Below the pieces are notes generated by a model, which saw nothing but the letters and a program-made list of their open reading frames with translations, was not told the origin of the DNA and ran no database searches. 64,000 bases of DNA, taken from positions 1-64,000 of the forward strand of contig CAAFGG010000046.1 of NCBI GenBank assembly GCA_900762325.1, read 5' to 3'. Both the position numbers and the translations under genes were made by a program. Of the stretch, positions 34,438 through 42,659 are shown piece by piece. The first letter of the stretch is position 1. Every line of letters starts with the position of its first letter. Source of the stretch: an uncultured Collinsella sp. (GTDB taxonomy: Bacteria; Actinomycetota; Coriobacteriia; Coriobacteriales; Coriobacteriaceae).

Positions 34438-35997
34438 ATGAGTGACTTGAGATTCTGCCCGGCGTGCGGGGCGCAGCTGCCTCGGGTCGCCGGCGTGCCG
34501 GTGCGATTTTGCCCGGGGTGCGGCGTCCGACTTGAGGGCGTTGTGGGCTACTCGGGCGCCGTGGGGGCTACAGATGGGGCGACTGCCGATGACGATGCGG
34601 ACGAAGGCGGCGACCCGAGTGTGGACGCGCCGGCCGATGCGCCGGTGGAGACTGCCGGCGTCGCGTCGTCTCGTGACGCAGCCACGACGGATGCGCCTCA
34701 CATCGGTGACCTTGAGCTTCATGCCGCATGCGATACCTCTGGCGGCCAGGCACTCGCGCAGGTGGTGCTGCCGCGGGGCTGGCATATCGAAGAAGCGCAT
34801 CTTGAGCGCAGCGGCAGTTTCGACTGCCCGATTTCGGTTGGCGTGACGGCGGCGGGTCCGATGGGTGAGCGGATTATGTACCGCTCCGAGCTCTGCTACG
34901 TGGATGCGGGCGCCGTTGCCAAGCGTATCCCCACGCAAACCGAACGCAAGGTGTTTGTGCACGTGGAGGCAGCTTGCGACGAGCTGGCTCAGGCCTGTGC
35001 AGCACGGCTGGGCGCGCGGGCAGAGGTTGTTGCCGAGCAACCGTACCCATCGAGCGCGGCGGTCGATATCGAGCGCGAGCGTGCCCGCGTAAAGCGCGAG
35101 GCGGCAAACGACTTTGCAATCCAGGGCTTTTCGATGGAACCGAGTGATGTGGTCTATGAGTGCCGCATGCGTCGATATCGGCTCACGGGCGCTCCGGTGC
35201 CCACCGAGCTCGCGGTGGCGGCCAAAGTCGAGGGCTATATGTTTTCAATCGGAGGCGTCGCGGGTTCTATGGGCAAAGGTGTTGCCGCTGGGGCCGAGGC
35301 GCTGCTGGGCGCGAGCCTTTCGAGTGGGCTGATCGGCGGTGTTTTGGGCAAGCGCCTGCGCGAGCGCAAGGCGGCGGCAGCGGCGGGACGGGGCGTCGCG
35401 CAAGAACAGCCCACGGGTCGAGGCGGTTGCCCGGACGGAGCGTCGTTCGAGCTGGGTGCGGCCGACCTGCTGCAGTGGCGTATCAGGGACAGCTTCTGTT
35501 TGGTTGTGCCAGAAGGTCGCCTGGAAGAGGCGGCCTCCACGGCGCTTGCATCAATGGCGTCGACTCTGCGGCTCAATCCGGCGATTGCACGCGAGGCGTC
35601 AGCTCAAAAGCAACAGATGGTGCTTGAGCAGCGCCAACGCACGCAGATGAACATTGCCCAGCAGCAACAGCAGTTTGCAGCCTGGCAACAGATGCATGCC
35701 TCGCAACAGGCGGCGTTCGACAGCTACCAGCAGGCGTGGTTCGATCGCAGCGACCGTCAGCACGCCGCGAATATGGCTGCCAGCGCCGCCAATTATTCCA
35801 GCGCGGGCGTGGGGACGGGCGCCGCCTCGTATTCCGATGCCATTCGCGGGGTCAACCATTACGCCAGACCCGACGGCACCGATGTCGAGGTCTCGGTGAT
35901 GGCCGACCAGGCCTGGGTCAACGGTTCGGGCGATGTGATCGGTACACGCGATGGTTTTGAACCCGGTTTTGGCTGGACGGAGCTGCCTCGTCAATAG
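34438..35997 (+). CDS. Zinc-ribbon protein with glycine-rich hydrophobic segment and Gln-rich tail
   Basis: Protein of 519 aa. It opens with a pair of CxxC knuckles (FCPACGAQLP and FCPGCGVRLE, residues 5-29) forming one zinc ribbon. A low-complexity acidic stretch follows (40-85), then a ~190-residue β-rich domain. Next is a glycine/alanine-rich hydrophobic segment (about 265-305, GGVAGSMGKGVAAGAEALLG) that could cross or enter the membrane. A glutamine-rich helix (395-440) precedes a conserved-looking end (DQAWVNGSGDVIGTRDGFEP). I do not know its function. The design recalls envelope-stress zinc-ribbon proteins such as those at 21612-23696. Confidence 0.55.
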   Translation: MSDLRFCPACGAQLPRVAGVPVRFCPGCGVRLEGVVGYSGAVGATDGATADDDADEGGDPSVDAPADAPVETAGVASSRDAATTDAPHIGDLELHAACDTSGGQALAQVVLPRGWHIEEAHLERSGSFDCPISVGVTAAGPMGERIMYRSELCYVDAGAVAKRIPTQTERKVFVHVEAACDELAQACAARLGARAEVVAEQPYPSSAAVDIERERARVKREAANDFAIQGFSMEPSDVVYECRMRRYRLTGAPVPTELAVAAKVEGYMFSIGGVAGSMGKGVAAGAEALLGASLSSGLIGGVLGKRLRERKAAAAAGRGVAQEQPTGRGGCPDGASFELGAADLLQWRIRDSFCLVVPEGRLEEAASTALASMASTLRLNPAIAREASAQKQQMVLEQRQRTQMNIAQQQQQFAAWQQMHASQQAAFDSYQQAWFDRSDRQHAANMAASAANYSSAGVGTGAASYSDAIRGVNHYARPDGTDVEVSVMADQAWVNGSGDVIGTRDGFEPGFGWTELPRQ

Positions 35998-36073
35998 CGT
36001 GAGGCGGCTTATGTGTGAATCGATGCCGGATGTGTTTCTCGGCATGGTGATAAAGAACGGGAAAGGAACAATG

Positions 36074-36811
36074 ATGAGGGAGACGGTACTTTCGCGCACG
36101 GCATTTGTCGCGGCGGCGGGAACGGCGCTGCTGACGCTTGTGGGGTGCGGCGGACAGCGGACGCAGGATGCGATGGGTTTTAACGATGACCGCCCGGTAA
36201 AGGACAAGATGGACGCGGGTGCGACGTCGGGCGATTCCGGCGACGCGGACAGCGGCTCGGCGGATGCGTTCGATACGTGGTCGGATGATTGCTGGGATGC
36301 GCACCGCAACATCAGCATCGCGGCGCTCCTCGAGCTTAAGGGCTGGCAGTTGCAGGAGTTTGCCTCGCAGCAGGGCTATACCTGGCAAGACGCGCTCGAG
36401 ATGTACGAGGACGAGGCGGGACACGTGCTCAGCGTCTGCAATATCAGCAAGGACGGCGCGACCGAATGGCTCGGCGAGGACGAAATCGGAAAGCTCGACA
36501 AGGGCGGCACCGGAAGCACCGTGATGTTCACGCTGCAACTTTCGGGCTATTCGAGCTGCGAGGATGTTATCGCGGGCTTTTCCGTGCCGGTCGAGGACCG
36601 GGCGCAGATTACTTCGGGCTCATGGATCGCGTGCGTATACGGTTCCAACATGGCGCGGCACGTTGCCATGGCGAGCCCGATGGAAAACGGTGACTACCGC
36701 TTGGATCTCATTACCGAGGAGGCTATCAAGACCGGTAGGTTTACCCAGGGTGGCGGTGCTCCGACGATAGACGAATTTTGGCAGGAAAAGACTGGACGCG
36801 CGCTCGGCTAG
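36074..36811 (+). CDS. Hypothetical lipoprotein
   Basis: Protein of 245 aa with an N-terminal signal and lipobox LTLVGCGG, so probably attached outside the membrane. A Ser/Asp/Gly-rich linker (30-65) leads to a domain with two halves. The segment ISIAALLELKGWQLQEFASQ resembles VYAAINLDGADLVRLLKHQN in the next gene, and both proteins end with a DELW/DEFW-type motif after a tyrosine-rich strand. They look like diverged tandem duplicates. ATG 36074 is 6 nt after AAAGGA. Function is unknown. Confidence 0.6.
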   Translation: MRETVLSRTAFVAAAGTALLTLVGCGGQRTQDAMGFNDDRPVKDKMDAGATSGDSGDADSGSADAFDTWSDDCWDAHRNISIAALLELKGWQLQEFASQQGYTWQDALEMYEDEAGHVLSVCNISKDGATEWLGEDEIGKLDKGGTGSTVMFTLQLSGYSSCEDVIAGFSVPVEDRAQITSGSWIACVYGSNMARHVAMASPMENGDYRLDLITEEAIKTGRFTQGGGAPTIDEFWQEKTGRALG

Positions 36812-36846
36812 GTGCGACGTGGCCAATACCATAGCGAGGAACGAGC

Positions 36847-37533
36847 ATGATGAATGAAGTGACGATGAACCGTGCGGCCTTTGTGGCAGGCGCGGGTGCG
36901 CTGGCTTGTGCGCTGGCTGGCTGCTCGGGCGGATTGGGCGGCGCGGGCGGTGCCAAGAAGGCGACCACGGCGGACGCCGCCTGTGTAGACGACAACGCCA
37001 ACGTGACGGTCTATGCTGCGATCAACTTGGACGGCGCCGACCTGGTGCGCCTGCTCAAGCATCAAAACTATGAGTGGCAAGGCGAGAGCGTGGGCTACGG
37101 TGCCGCCGATGACGCGGGACTTTTCGCTTTTACCTTTTCTAAGATTTCGGATGACGTGGACGAACTTGCGAACAGCGCGATACCGCTTTCGGAGTCCGAG
37201 TACGAGGAACTTGAGCCGGGCGGCGGAGACGATAGCGTGGCGATTTTGCTCTCGGTGGGCGGCTATACGACGGGCAATCGTGCGCTCACCGGCGCAATCG
37301 GCGATGCGGCGATAGTGCAGGAGAAGTGCACAATCGACGATTCCGTGTATTGGCTGGTCAAGGCGCTCGGCGGCAGCCGTTACGTGATTTCGGCCTACGA
37401 CACCGAAGATGATGGCGACAGCGCGCATGACATCTATATCTATAGTGAGTCTTTTATTCACACCGGTTATCTGAGCGGCGGCGACCAAATCGATATTGAC
37501 GAACTCTGGAGCCGCCTGACCAATGCCTCGTAG
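36847..37533 (+). CDS. Hypothetical lipoprotein, paralogue of the preceding gene
   Basis: Protein of 228 aa with a signal peptide and lipobox CALAGCSGG. The soluble part shares the order of motifs of the gene at 36074 (a helix beginning AAINLDGADLV, an aromatic KHQNYEWQG turn, and terminal IDELWSRL). The two probably arose by tandem duplication. AGGA lies 6 nt before the ATG. It is the last gene of the unknown cluster, followed by a family A palindrome that ends transcription. No enzyme motif is visible. Confidence 0.6.
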   Translation: MMNEVTMNRAAFVAGAGALACALAGCSGGLGGAGGAKKATTADAACVDDNANVTVYAAINLDGADLVRLLKHQNYEWQGESVGYGAADDAGLFAFTFSKISDDVDELANSAIPLSESEYEELEPGGGDDSVAILLSVGGYTTGNRALTGAIGDAAIVQEKCTIDDSVYWLVKALGGSRYVISAYDTEDDGDSAHDIYIYSESFIHTGYLSGGDQIDIDELWSRLTNAS

Positions 37534-37539
37534 CGCACC

Positions 37540-37580
37540 AAAACCACCACAAAGGGGACAGGCACCTTTGTGGTGGTTTT
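37540..37580. terminator. Family A palindrome between convergent genes
   Basis: AAAACCACCACAAAGG (37540-37555) pairs exactly with 37565-37580. It ends in TTTT on the plus strand, so it terminates the lipoprotein operon, and it may also act on mgtA read-through. Confidence 0.75.
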
Positions 37581-37614
37581 GCCCTTGGGCTGTCTACTGT
37601 GGCGGCTCACCGTG

Positions 37615-40383
37615 CTATAGCAGCTCACCGTGGCGGGCGATGTAGCGGCGCTTGGCCAGCTGGGTGAGCGCGATGTAGGCGGCGACAATGCCGATGAGCA
37701 GCGCGAAGAAGATTGGCGGCAGCGGCATGAGACCCAGCGCATCGGCGATGGGGCTTGCCGGCAGCCAGGTGACGAGCACCAGGCCCAGCACGGTGAGGAG
37801 GCACAGCGCGGGCGCGGCGTGGTCGCGCGGGCGTGGCAGGCGCGGGGAGCGCAGCATGTGGACCACGAGCGTCTGCGACCACATGGACTCGACAAACCAA
37901 CCGCTCTGGAAGAGCGCCGTAAAGGCCGCCATGCCTGCGACGTCGCCTATAGCGGCAAGCTCTGCCCAGCTTGCGCCCACGGCGGCGGGGCACACCACAA
38001 AGAAGAGCGCGGCGAAAGTCGCGATATCAAACAGTGAGCTCACGGGGCCCAGCTCGAGCATAAAGCCCTTGATGGACGCGGCGTCCCAAGCACGCGGACG
38101 GGCAGTCCAGGCGTCGTCGACGGTGTCCCACGGCAGCGCGATGCACACGATCTCGTAGACCAGCGACAGCAGCACCAGCTGCAGAGCGCTCATGGGCAAG
38201 AACGGCAAGAACAGGCTCGCGACGGTCACGGACAGCACGTTGCCAAAGTTGGAGCTCACCGTGGTCTTGAGGTACTTGAGCAGGTTGCCGTAGGTGCGGC
38301 GGCCTTCGATGATGCCGCGCTCGAGCACGCCCAGGTCTTTCTGGAGCAAGATGATGTCGGCGGATTCCTTGGCGATGTCGACGGCCGAATCGACCGAGAT
38401 GCCGCAGTCGCTCGCACGCATGGCGGCGGCGTCGTTGATGCCATCGCCCATAAAGCCCACGGTGTGGCCGAGCAGCTCGCGCATGGCATGCACCAGACGC
38501 GCCTTCTGCAGCGGCGAGAGCTTGGCGAAGAGGTGGGTGTTCTCGGCGCGCTCGGCAAGTTCGGCGTCATCGAGCGCATCGATCTCGGAGCCGAGCAAGA
38601 CGTTGCTCGCGTCGATACCGATCTGTTCGCAGACGGTGGCCGCGACGCGGTCGTTGTCGCCGGTCAGGACCTTGACTGCCACGCCCTTGGCCTCGAGGGT
38701 GGCGACGGCGCCCGCGGCACTTGCTTTGGGCGGATCGAGGAAGGCCAAAAAGCCCATCAGCACCATGTCGCACTCGTCGGCAATGCCAAACTCGCCCACG
38801 CAGCGCGGATTGGTCTTCTGCGCCACGGCAATCACGCGCAGGCCCTCGGCATTGAGCCCGGCGACCTGCTGGCGAATCTGGGCGAGCTTATCTTCGGTGA
38901 GCGGCTGGGCGGCACCATCGACTTCGACAAAGGAGCAGATCTCGAGCATTTCCTCGGCAGCTCCTTTGGTAACCATTTGGGTTTTACCCTGGGCGTCGGC
39001 GACAACGACGCTCAGGCGACGGCGCGAGAAATCGAAGGGCACCTCGTCCACCTTGGTATAGCGGTCGCGCAGGCTCTGGCCCAGCATGGAATCGGGTGCT
39101 GCGGCCGAGGGCGTCACATCGGCGCGGTCGATGACGGCCAGGTCGATAAGGTTTTTGAGGCCGGTCTGGAAGAAGCTGTTCAAAAACGCATGGCGCAGCA
39201 CGCGTGCATCCTCGTTGCCGTCGGTGTTGAGGTAGCGCTCGAGCACAATGCGGTCTTCGGTGAGGGTGCCGGTCTTGTCGCAGCACAGGACGTCCATCGC
39301 GCCGAGGTTTTGGATCGCCGGCAGCTCCTTGACGATAACCTGGCGACGGGCGAGGTCCTTGGCGCCCTGCGACAGGCTCGTGGTCACGATGACGGGAAGC
39401 ATCTGCGGCGTGATGCCCACGGCCACGCTCGTGGCGAACAGCAGCGCGTCGATGACATTGCCCTTGGTGGCGGCGTTGATGGCAAAGACGGCCGGCGCCA
39501 TAACGAGCATGAGGCGTACGAGCAACATGGAGACGCTCGAGACGCCGCGGTCAAACGCGCTCTTCTCGCCGCGCCCGTTGAGCATCTTGGCGATGCCGCC
39601 CAGGTAGGTGTCCGAGCCGGTGGCGACGACAAGCGCCATGGCGGTGCCGTTTTGTACGGAGGTGCCGGTAAAGACGATGTTCTTGCAGGCAGAGAGCGGC
39701 AGCGCGGAGCTGTCGGCACCCTCGACGACCGCGGCGGCAGCGGTCTTTTCGACGGCCTCGCTTTCGCCGGTGAGCGCGGACTCGATCACAAACAGGTCGC
39801 GCGCGGTGATGATGCGAGCATCGGCTGGCACCATATCGCCGGCAGAGAGGCGGATCACATCGCCGGGGACGAGCTCGTCGAAGGGAATCTCGAGGCGCTC
39901 GCCGTCACGCAGGGCACAGCAGGTGTTGGAGACCAGGTCCTTGAGGGCCTCGGCCGCATTGCCGCTGCGGGCTTCCTGGATAAACTTCATGCCGCCCGAT
40001 ACCAGCAGCATGATGCCGATGACGATGACCGTGGAGGGGTCGCGCTGCGGCTCGGGCACGGCGAGCACGTCGATGTAGAGCGAGACCAGTGCGAGCGCGG
40101 CGAGGATACCGGCGAAGGGGTCGACGAACGCGTCGGCGATGCGGCGGACGAGCGTCTTGGTCGGCGCCTCGATGGTGTTGGGGCCGACCGCGCTCAGGCG
40201 CTCGGCGGCGTGCTCGGCGATGAGCCCGTCGGCTGTGGCGTCGAGCAGCACGAGGGCGTCCTCGGCGCTATGGGTGGCGGCGAATATGGTGTTCTTGGAC
40301 ATGCCGGTATGAGCGGCGGGGCGCGCCGTGCGGCGGCGCTTGGAGATGGCTTCGAGTACCGTGGCGGTTTTGAGCATCAGCAT
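37615..40383 (-). CDS. mgtA: Magnesium-importing P-type ATPase
   Basis: P3B-type ATPase of 922 aa that imports Mg2+ at the expense of ATP. Phosphorylated Asp is D369 in DKTGTLTED. The actuator motif is ALTGESEAV, the hinge is MGDGINDAAAMRASD, and about ten TM segments are arranged as in MgtA/MgtB. GGAGGACCC precedes the ATG. On the same strand, upstream, lie a promoter (40661-40689), a 23-codon open frame with a strong ribosome site (40523-40594) and a family A hairpin (40466-40501). This layout suggests leader-mediated control. The convergent neighbour is the lipoprotein gene. Confidence 0.92.
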   Translation of the reverse strand: MLMLKTATVLEAISKRRRTARPAAHTGMSKNTIFAATHSAEDALVLLDATADGLIAEHAAERLSAVGPNTIEAPTKTLVRRIADAFVDPFAGILAALALVSLYIDVLAVPEPQRDPSTVIVIGIMLLVSGGMKFIQEARSGNAAEALKDLVSNTCCALRDGERLEIPFDELVPGDVIRLSAGDMVPADARIITARDLFVIESALTGESEAVEKTAAAAVVEGADSSALPLSACKNIVFTGTSVQNGTAMALVVATGSDTYLGGIAKMLNGRGEKSAFDRGVSSVSMLLVRLMLVMAPAVFAINAATKGNVIDALLFATSVAVGITPQMLPVIVTTSLSQGAKDLARRQVIVKELPAIQNLGAMDVLCCDKTGTLTEDRIVLERYLNTDGNEDARVLRHAFLNSFFQTGLKNLIDLAVIDRADVTPSAAAPDSMLGQSLRDRYTKVDEVPFDFSRRRLSVVVADAQGKTQMVTKGAAEEMLEICSFVEVDGAAQPLTEDKLAQIRQQVAGLNAEGLRVIAVAQKTNPRCVGEFGIADECDMVLMGFLAFLDPPKASAAGAVATLEAKGVAVKVLTGDNDRVAATVCEQIGIDASNVLLGSEIDALDDAELAERAENTHLFAKLSPLQKARLVHAMRELLGHTVGFMGDGINDAAAMRASDCGISVDSAVDIAKESADIILLQKDLGVLERGIIEGRRTYGNLLKYLKTTVSSNFGNVLSVTVASLFLPFLPMSALQLVLLSLVYEIVCIALPWDTVDDAWTARPRAWDAASIKGFMLELGPVSSLFDIATFAALFFVVCPAAVGASWAELAAIGDVAGMAAFTALFQSGWFVESMWSQTLVVHMLRSPRLPRPRDHAAPALCLLTVLGLVLVTWLPASPIADALGLMPLPPIFFALLIGIVAAYIALTQLAKRRYIARHGELL

Positions 40384-40465
40384 AGGGTCCTCCTTGTTGA
40401 AGGGAGTTAGCGTACGTGTCGTATGTGCTTCAAAAAACCTAGATGTCGCTCACGTCATGCTTTCG

Positions 40466-40503
40466 AACCACCACAAAGGGACAGGCACCTTTGTGGTGGT
40501 TTT
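40466..40503. repeat. Family A palindrome in the mgtA leader
   Basis: AACCACCACAAAGG (40466-40479) pairs exactly with 40488-40501. In mgtA orientation no T run follows, so it would act as a structured leader hairpin rather than a classical terminator; in the plus orientation TTTT follows. Confidence 0.7.
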
Positions 40504-40522
40504 GACGATCGGCTGTTGGCGC

Positions 40523-40594
40523 TTATGCGTGCGCGGAATCCTCGCGGCGTGCCGAGGGCGACATGCAGGTTTTTCGACTATGACTGCCTTCCAT
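40523..40594 (-). CDS. Candidate mgtA leader peptide
   Basis: Open frame of 23 codons ending in TAA, reading MEGSHSRKTCMSPSARREDS then AHA. GGAGG lies 6 nt before the ATG, better than most genes here, and a TTGACA-N17-AAGAAT promoter lies 70-100 bp upstream on the same strand. mgtA begins 140 bp further on, past a strong hairpin. In Salmonella, translation of the short MgtL frame couples Mg2+ supply to mgtA expression. This peptide is unrelated in sequence and not proline-rich. Its role is inferred from position. Confidence 0.45.
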   Translation of the reverse strand: MEGSHSRKTCMSPSARREDSAHA

Positions 40595-40660
40595 GGCACA
40601 CCTCCTTAAGGCCGGGCGCTGCGCGCTTTGGGTATCTCGTACCCGTTTCAATTCGCCCGT

Positions 40661-40689
40661 ATTCTTGACGAGGGGGTTTGCCGTGTCAA
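40661..40689 (-). promoter_or_regulatory. Probable promoter of the mgtA leader
   Basis: On the minus strand TTGACA (40689-40684) and AAGAAT (40666-40661) are spaced by 17 nt. The transcript would start near 40654 and carry the small open frame. Confidence 0.55.
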
Positions 40690-40818
40690 CCCCAATGTTT
40701 GGAAAACCATTGCCCCTGACAAAGCCTTTACAGAATGCCGAGGCCCCAAAGCGCGCCCGCAACGCGCCCTGCCTGCGCTAAACTGGAAGGCACGTACGCG
40801 ATTACGAGAGGAGCCCGC

Positions 40819-41499
40819 ATGGAGGCTTACAAGCAAGAGTTCATCAAGTTCATGGTTGAGTCCGACGTTCTTAAATTCGGCAGCTTTACGCTCAAGAGCG
40901 GCCGTCAGTCCCCGTTCTTTATGAACGCCGGCGCCTATGTGACGGGCTATCAGCTCAAGAAGCTGGGCGAGTATTACGCCCAGGCCATCCACGATAACTT
41001 TGGCGACGACTTTGACGTGCTGTTTGGACCGGCCTACAAGGGTATTCCGCTGGCCGTCGTGACCGCAATTGCCTACCACGAGCTGTACGGCAAGGAGGTC
41101 AAGTACTGCTGCGATCGCAAGGAGGCCAAGGACCACGGCGCCGACAAGGGCAACCTGCTGGGCTACGAGCCCCAGGACGGCGACCGCGTGGTCATGGTCG
41201 AGGACGTCACCACCAGCGGTAAGTCCATCGACGAGACCTATCCCAAGGTCAAGGCTGCTGCCGATGTCGAGATCAAGGGCCTGATTGTGTCCCTCAACCG
41301 CATGGAGGTCGGCAAGGGTGGCGTGACCACCGCGCAGAAGGAGATCGAGGCCAAGTACGGTTTCCCCGTCGCGAGCATCGTCTCCATGGCCGAGGTCGTC
41401 GAGACCCTCTACAACCACGAGATCGACGGCAAAGTCGTCATCGACGACGAGCTCAAGACCGCTATCGACGCCTACTACGAGCAGTACGGCGTTCGTTAG
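40819..41499 (+). CDS. pyrE: Orotate phosphoribosyltransferase
   Basis: Cytoplasmic enzyme of 226 aa that joins orotate to PRPP to give OMP in pyrimidine synthesis. The PRPP loop is VVMVEDVTTSGKSI (about 128-141), preceded by the flexible loop KEAKDHGADKGNLLG and GPAYKGIPLA. The ATG is 8 nt after GAGAGGAG. No other pyr genes are adjacent, so it seems to be a single-gene unit. It is followed by a two-hairpin element also found after the gene at 49907. Confidence 0.93.
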   Translation: MEAYKQEFIKFMVESDVLKFGSFTLKSGRQSPFFMNAGAYVTGYQLKKLGEYYAQAIHDNFGDDFDVLFGPAYKGIPLAVVTAIAYHELYGKEVKYCCDRKEAKDHGADKGNLLGYEPQDGDRVVMVEDVTTSGKSIDETYPKVKAAADVEIKGLIVSLNRMEVGKGGVTTAQKEIEAKYGFPVASIVSMAEVVETLYNHEIDGKVVIDDELKTAIDAYYEQYGVR

Positions 41500-41606
41500 T
41501 TACGCGGTTTTACCAAACCGCGTAACCAGTTGACGCTGCGCGGGCCGCATTTGGACAATCTGACGTTCAACTTCAAGGGCGCGACCAGAAGGTCAGCGCC
41601 CTTTCG
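41500..41606 (+). terminator. Two-hairpin downstream element, copy F1
   Basis: Hairpin 1 has arms TTACGCGGTTT and complement (41500-41510, 41515-41525) with loop TACC. A linker carries the 14-mer GACGCTGCGCGGGC (41532-41545). Hairpin 2 (AAGGGCGC/GCGCCCTT, 41575-41603) encloses GACCAGAAGGTC, followed by T-rich sequence. The same order, loops and linker occur at 50469-50583 with different but matching stems. Confidence 0.65.
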
Positions 41607-41895
41607 TTTCACGTCACCTTGTCTCAAATGCGACCCGCTTGCTGTCGTTGCCAAAACATCGGCGTTGCTGGGCCGGCACTTGGGGACGTTCCTTTTCTGC
41701 CGGCAGTTTGGGACACTCCTTGTTGGGGTGATCATTGGGGACGTTCTTAAATGACTACTCAGGATGAGTGTCCAAAAATCCGCGCTCGTTCGATTGGCGC
41801 ATGTCTACGCAGCGTAGGTTGTCGAGCCTGGCCTTCAAATGGATACTGACTGTCGAACCGGTTCACTCCATTTCTTCAATTTGATTGGACAGCCC
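41607..41895. repeat. Intergenic region with family C and E repeats
   Basis: No gene. There are degenerate family C segments at about 41675-41760 (ACTTGGGGACGTTCC, TTTGGGACACTCCTTG, CATTGGGGACGTTCTT). A unit GAGTGTCCAAAAATCCGCGC follows at about 41766-41785; its near-copy is at 42634-42653. The promoter of the HTH gene is not evident. Confidence 0.6.
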
Positions 41896-42516
41896 ATGAA
41901 CCAGACACGGCAAACCAATGCCTCCCATACTTTTTTGGCAGCGCATGCCATCAAGCGGCTTCGTGAAGAGCGCGGCCTCACCCAGCGCGCCCTGGCGGAA
42001 AGCCTTGGCGTGACCGATAAAGCCGTCAGCAAGTGGGAGTCCGGCCGCGGCCTTCCCGACATTTCCCTCGTTGAGCCTTTGGCCCAGAGACTCGGCATAA
42101 GCGTGACTGAGCTTTTGGCTGGTGACATTCGGGCCAACGCCAACCGTGCAGGCAATATGCTCAAAGGCGTCTTTTACGTTTGCCCTATCTGCGGAAACGT
42201 TGTGCACGCGCTCGGAGAAGGCAGCTTTAGCTGCTGCGGCTCCACGATGTTTCCCCAGGAGGCCGAAGATCCGGACGCGGACCACGCCTTTTCCATCGAG
42301 CGCATCGAGGACGATTGGTACGTCACGCTCGATCATCCCATGACCAAGGATCACTACATTAGCTTTGTGGCATATGCGACTATGGACGGCATCTGCTTTA
42401 AGAAGCTCTATCCAGAGCAATCGGTGCAGCCGCGCTTCCATATTACCGGGCGCGGCAGGATATATCTTTACTGCAACCAACACGGACTCTTTACGTCGCT
42501 GACGCCTCGCAAATAA
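41896..42516 (+). CDS. XRE HTH regulator fused to a superoxide-reductase-like domain
   Basis: Protein of 206 aa. An XRE-type HTH occupies about 14-70 (LREERGLTQRALAESLGVTD). Next is a four-cysteine rubredoxin/desulforedoxin-like knuckle (CPICG...CCG, about 95-120). The C-terminal part (130-206) has LDHPMTKDHYISFVAY and a final YLYCNQHGLF, recalling the HPM..HY and C..H iron ligands of desulfoferrodoxin/neelaredoxin. It may sense iron, oxygen or superoxide. ATG 41896 begins the conserved part; a 19-residue longer start at 41839 is possible. Neither has a clear ribosome site. Confidence 0.7.
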   Translation: MNQTRQTNASHTFLAAHAIKRLREERGLTQRALAESLGVTDKAVSKWESGRGLPDISLVEPLAQRLGISVTELLAGDIRANANRAGNMLKGVFYVCPICGNVVHALGEGSFSCCGSTMFPQEAEDPDADHAFSIERIEDDWYVTLDHPMTKDHYISFVAYATMDGICFKKLYPEQSVQPRFHITGRGRIYLYCNQHGLFTSLTPRK

Positions 42517-42562
42517 CGGCTGTCTATCCGCCCTCCTCATGCGTTCCCGGGGGACCCAAAAT

Positions 42563-42626
42563 GAGCGTGGATAATCTCCCGGTTTTGGCCTGTGTGCGGG
42601 CTCAAAGTGGGAGATTATCCACGCTC
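42563..42626. repeat. Family D palindrome
   Basis: GAGCGTGGATAATCTCCC (42563-42580) and its exact complement (42609-42626). The copy at 31975-32038 has GAGAGTGG/CCACTCTC where this one has GAGCGTGG/CCACGCTC, a compensatory pair change, while the loop core GCGGGCTCAAAGT is shared. Confidence 0.8.
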
Positions 42627-42659
42627 GTTATCTGAGTGTCCAAAAATCCACGCTCGTCG

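Noticed and set aside
38464..40410. 648-codon plus-strand frame
   Set aside because: Antisense to mgtA, repetitive His/Gly/Asp-rich composition, no domain.
40595..40762. Longer version of the mgtA leader frame starting at 40762
   Set aside because: It would begin upstream of the predicted promoter; only the last 23 codons have a proper ribosome site.
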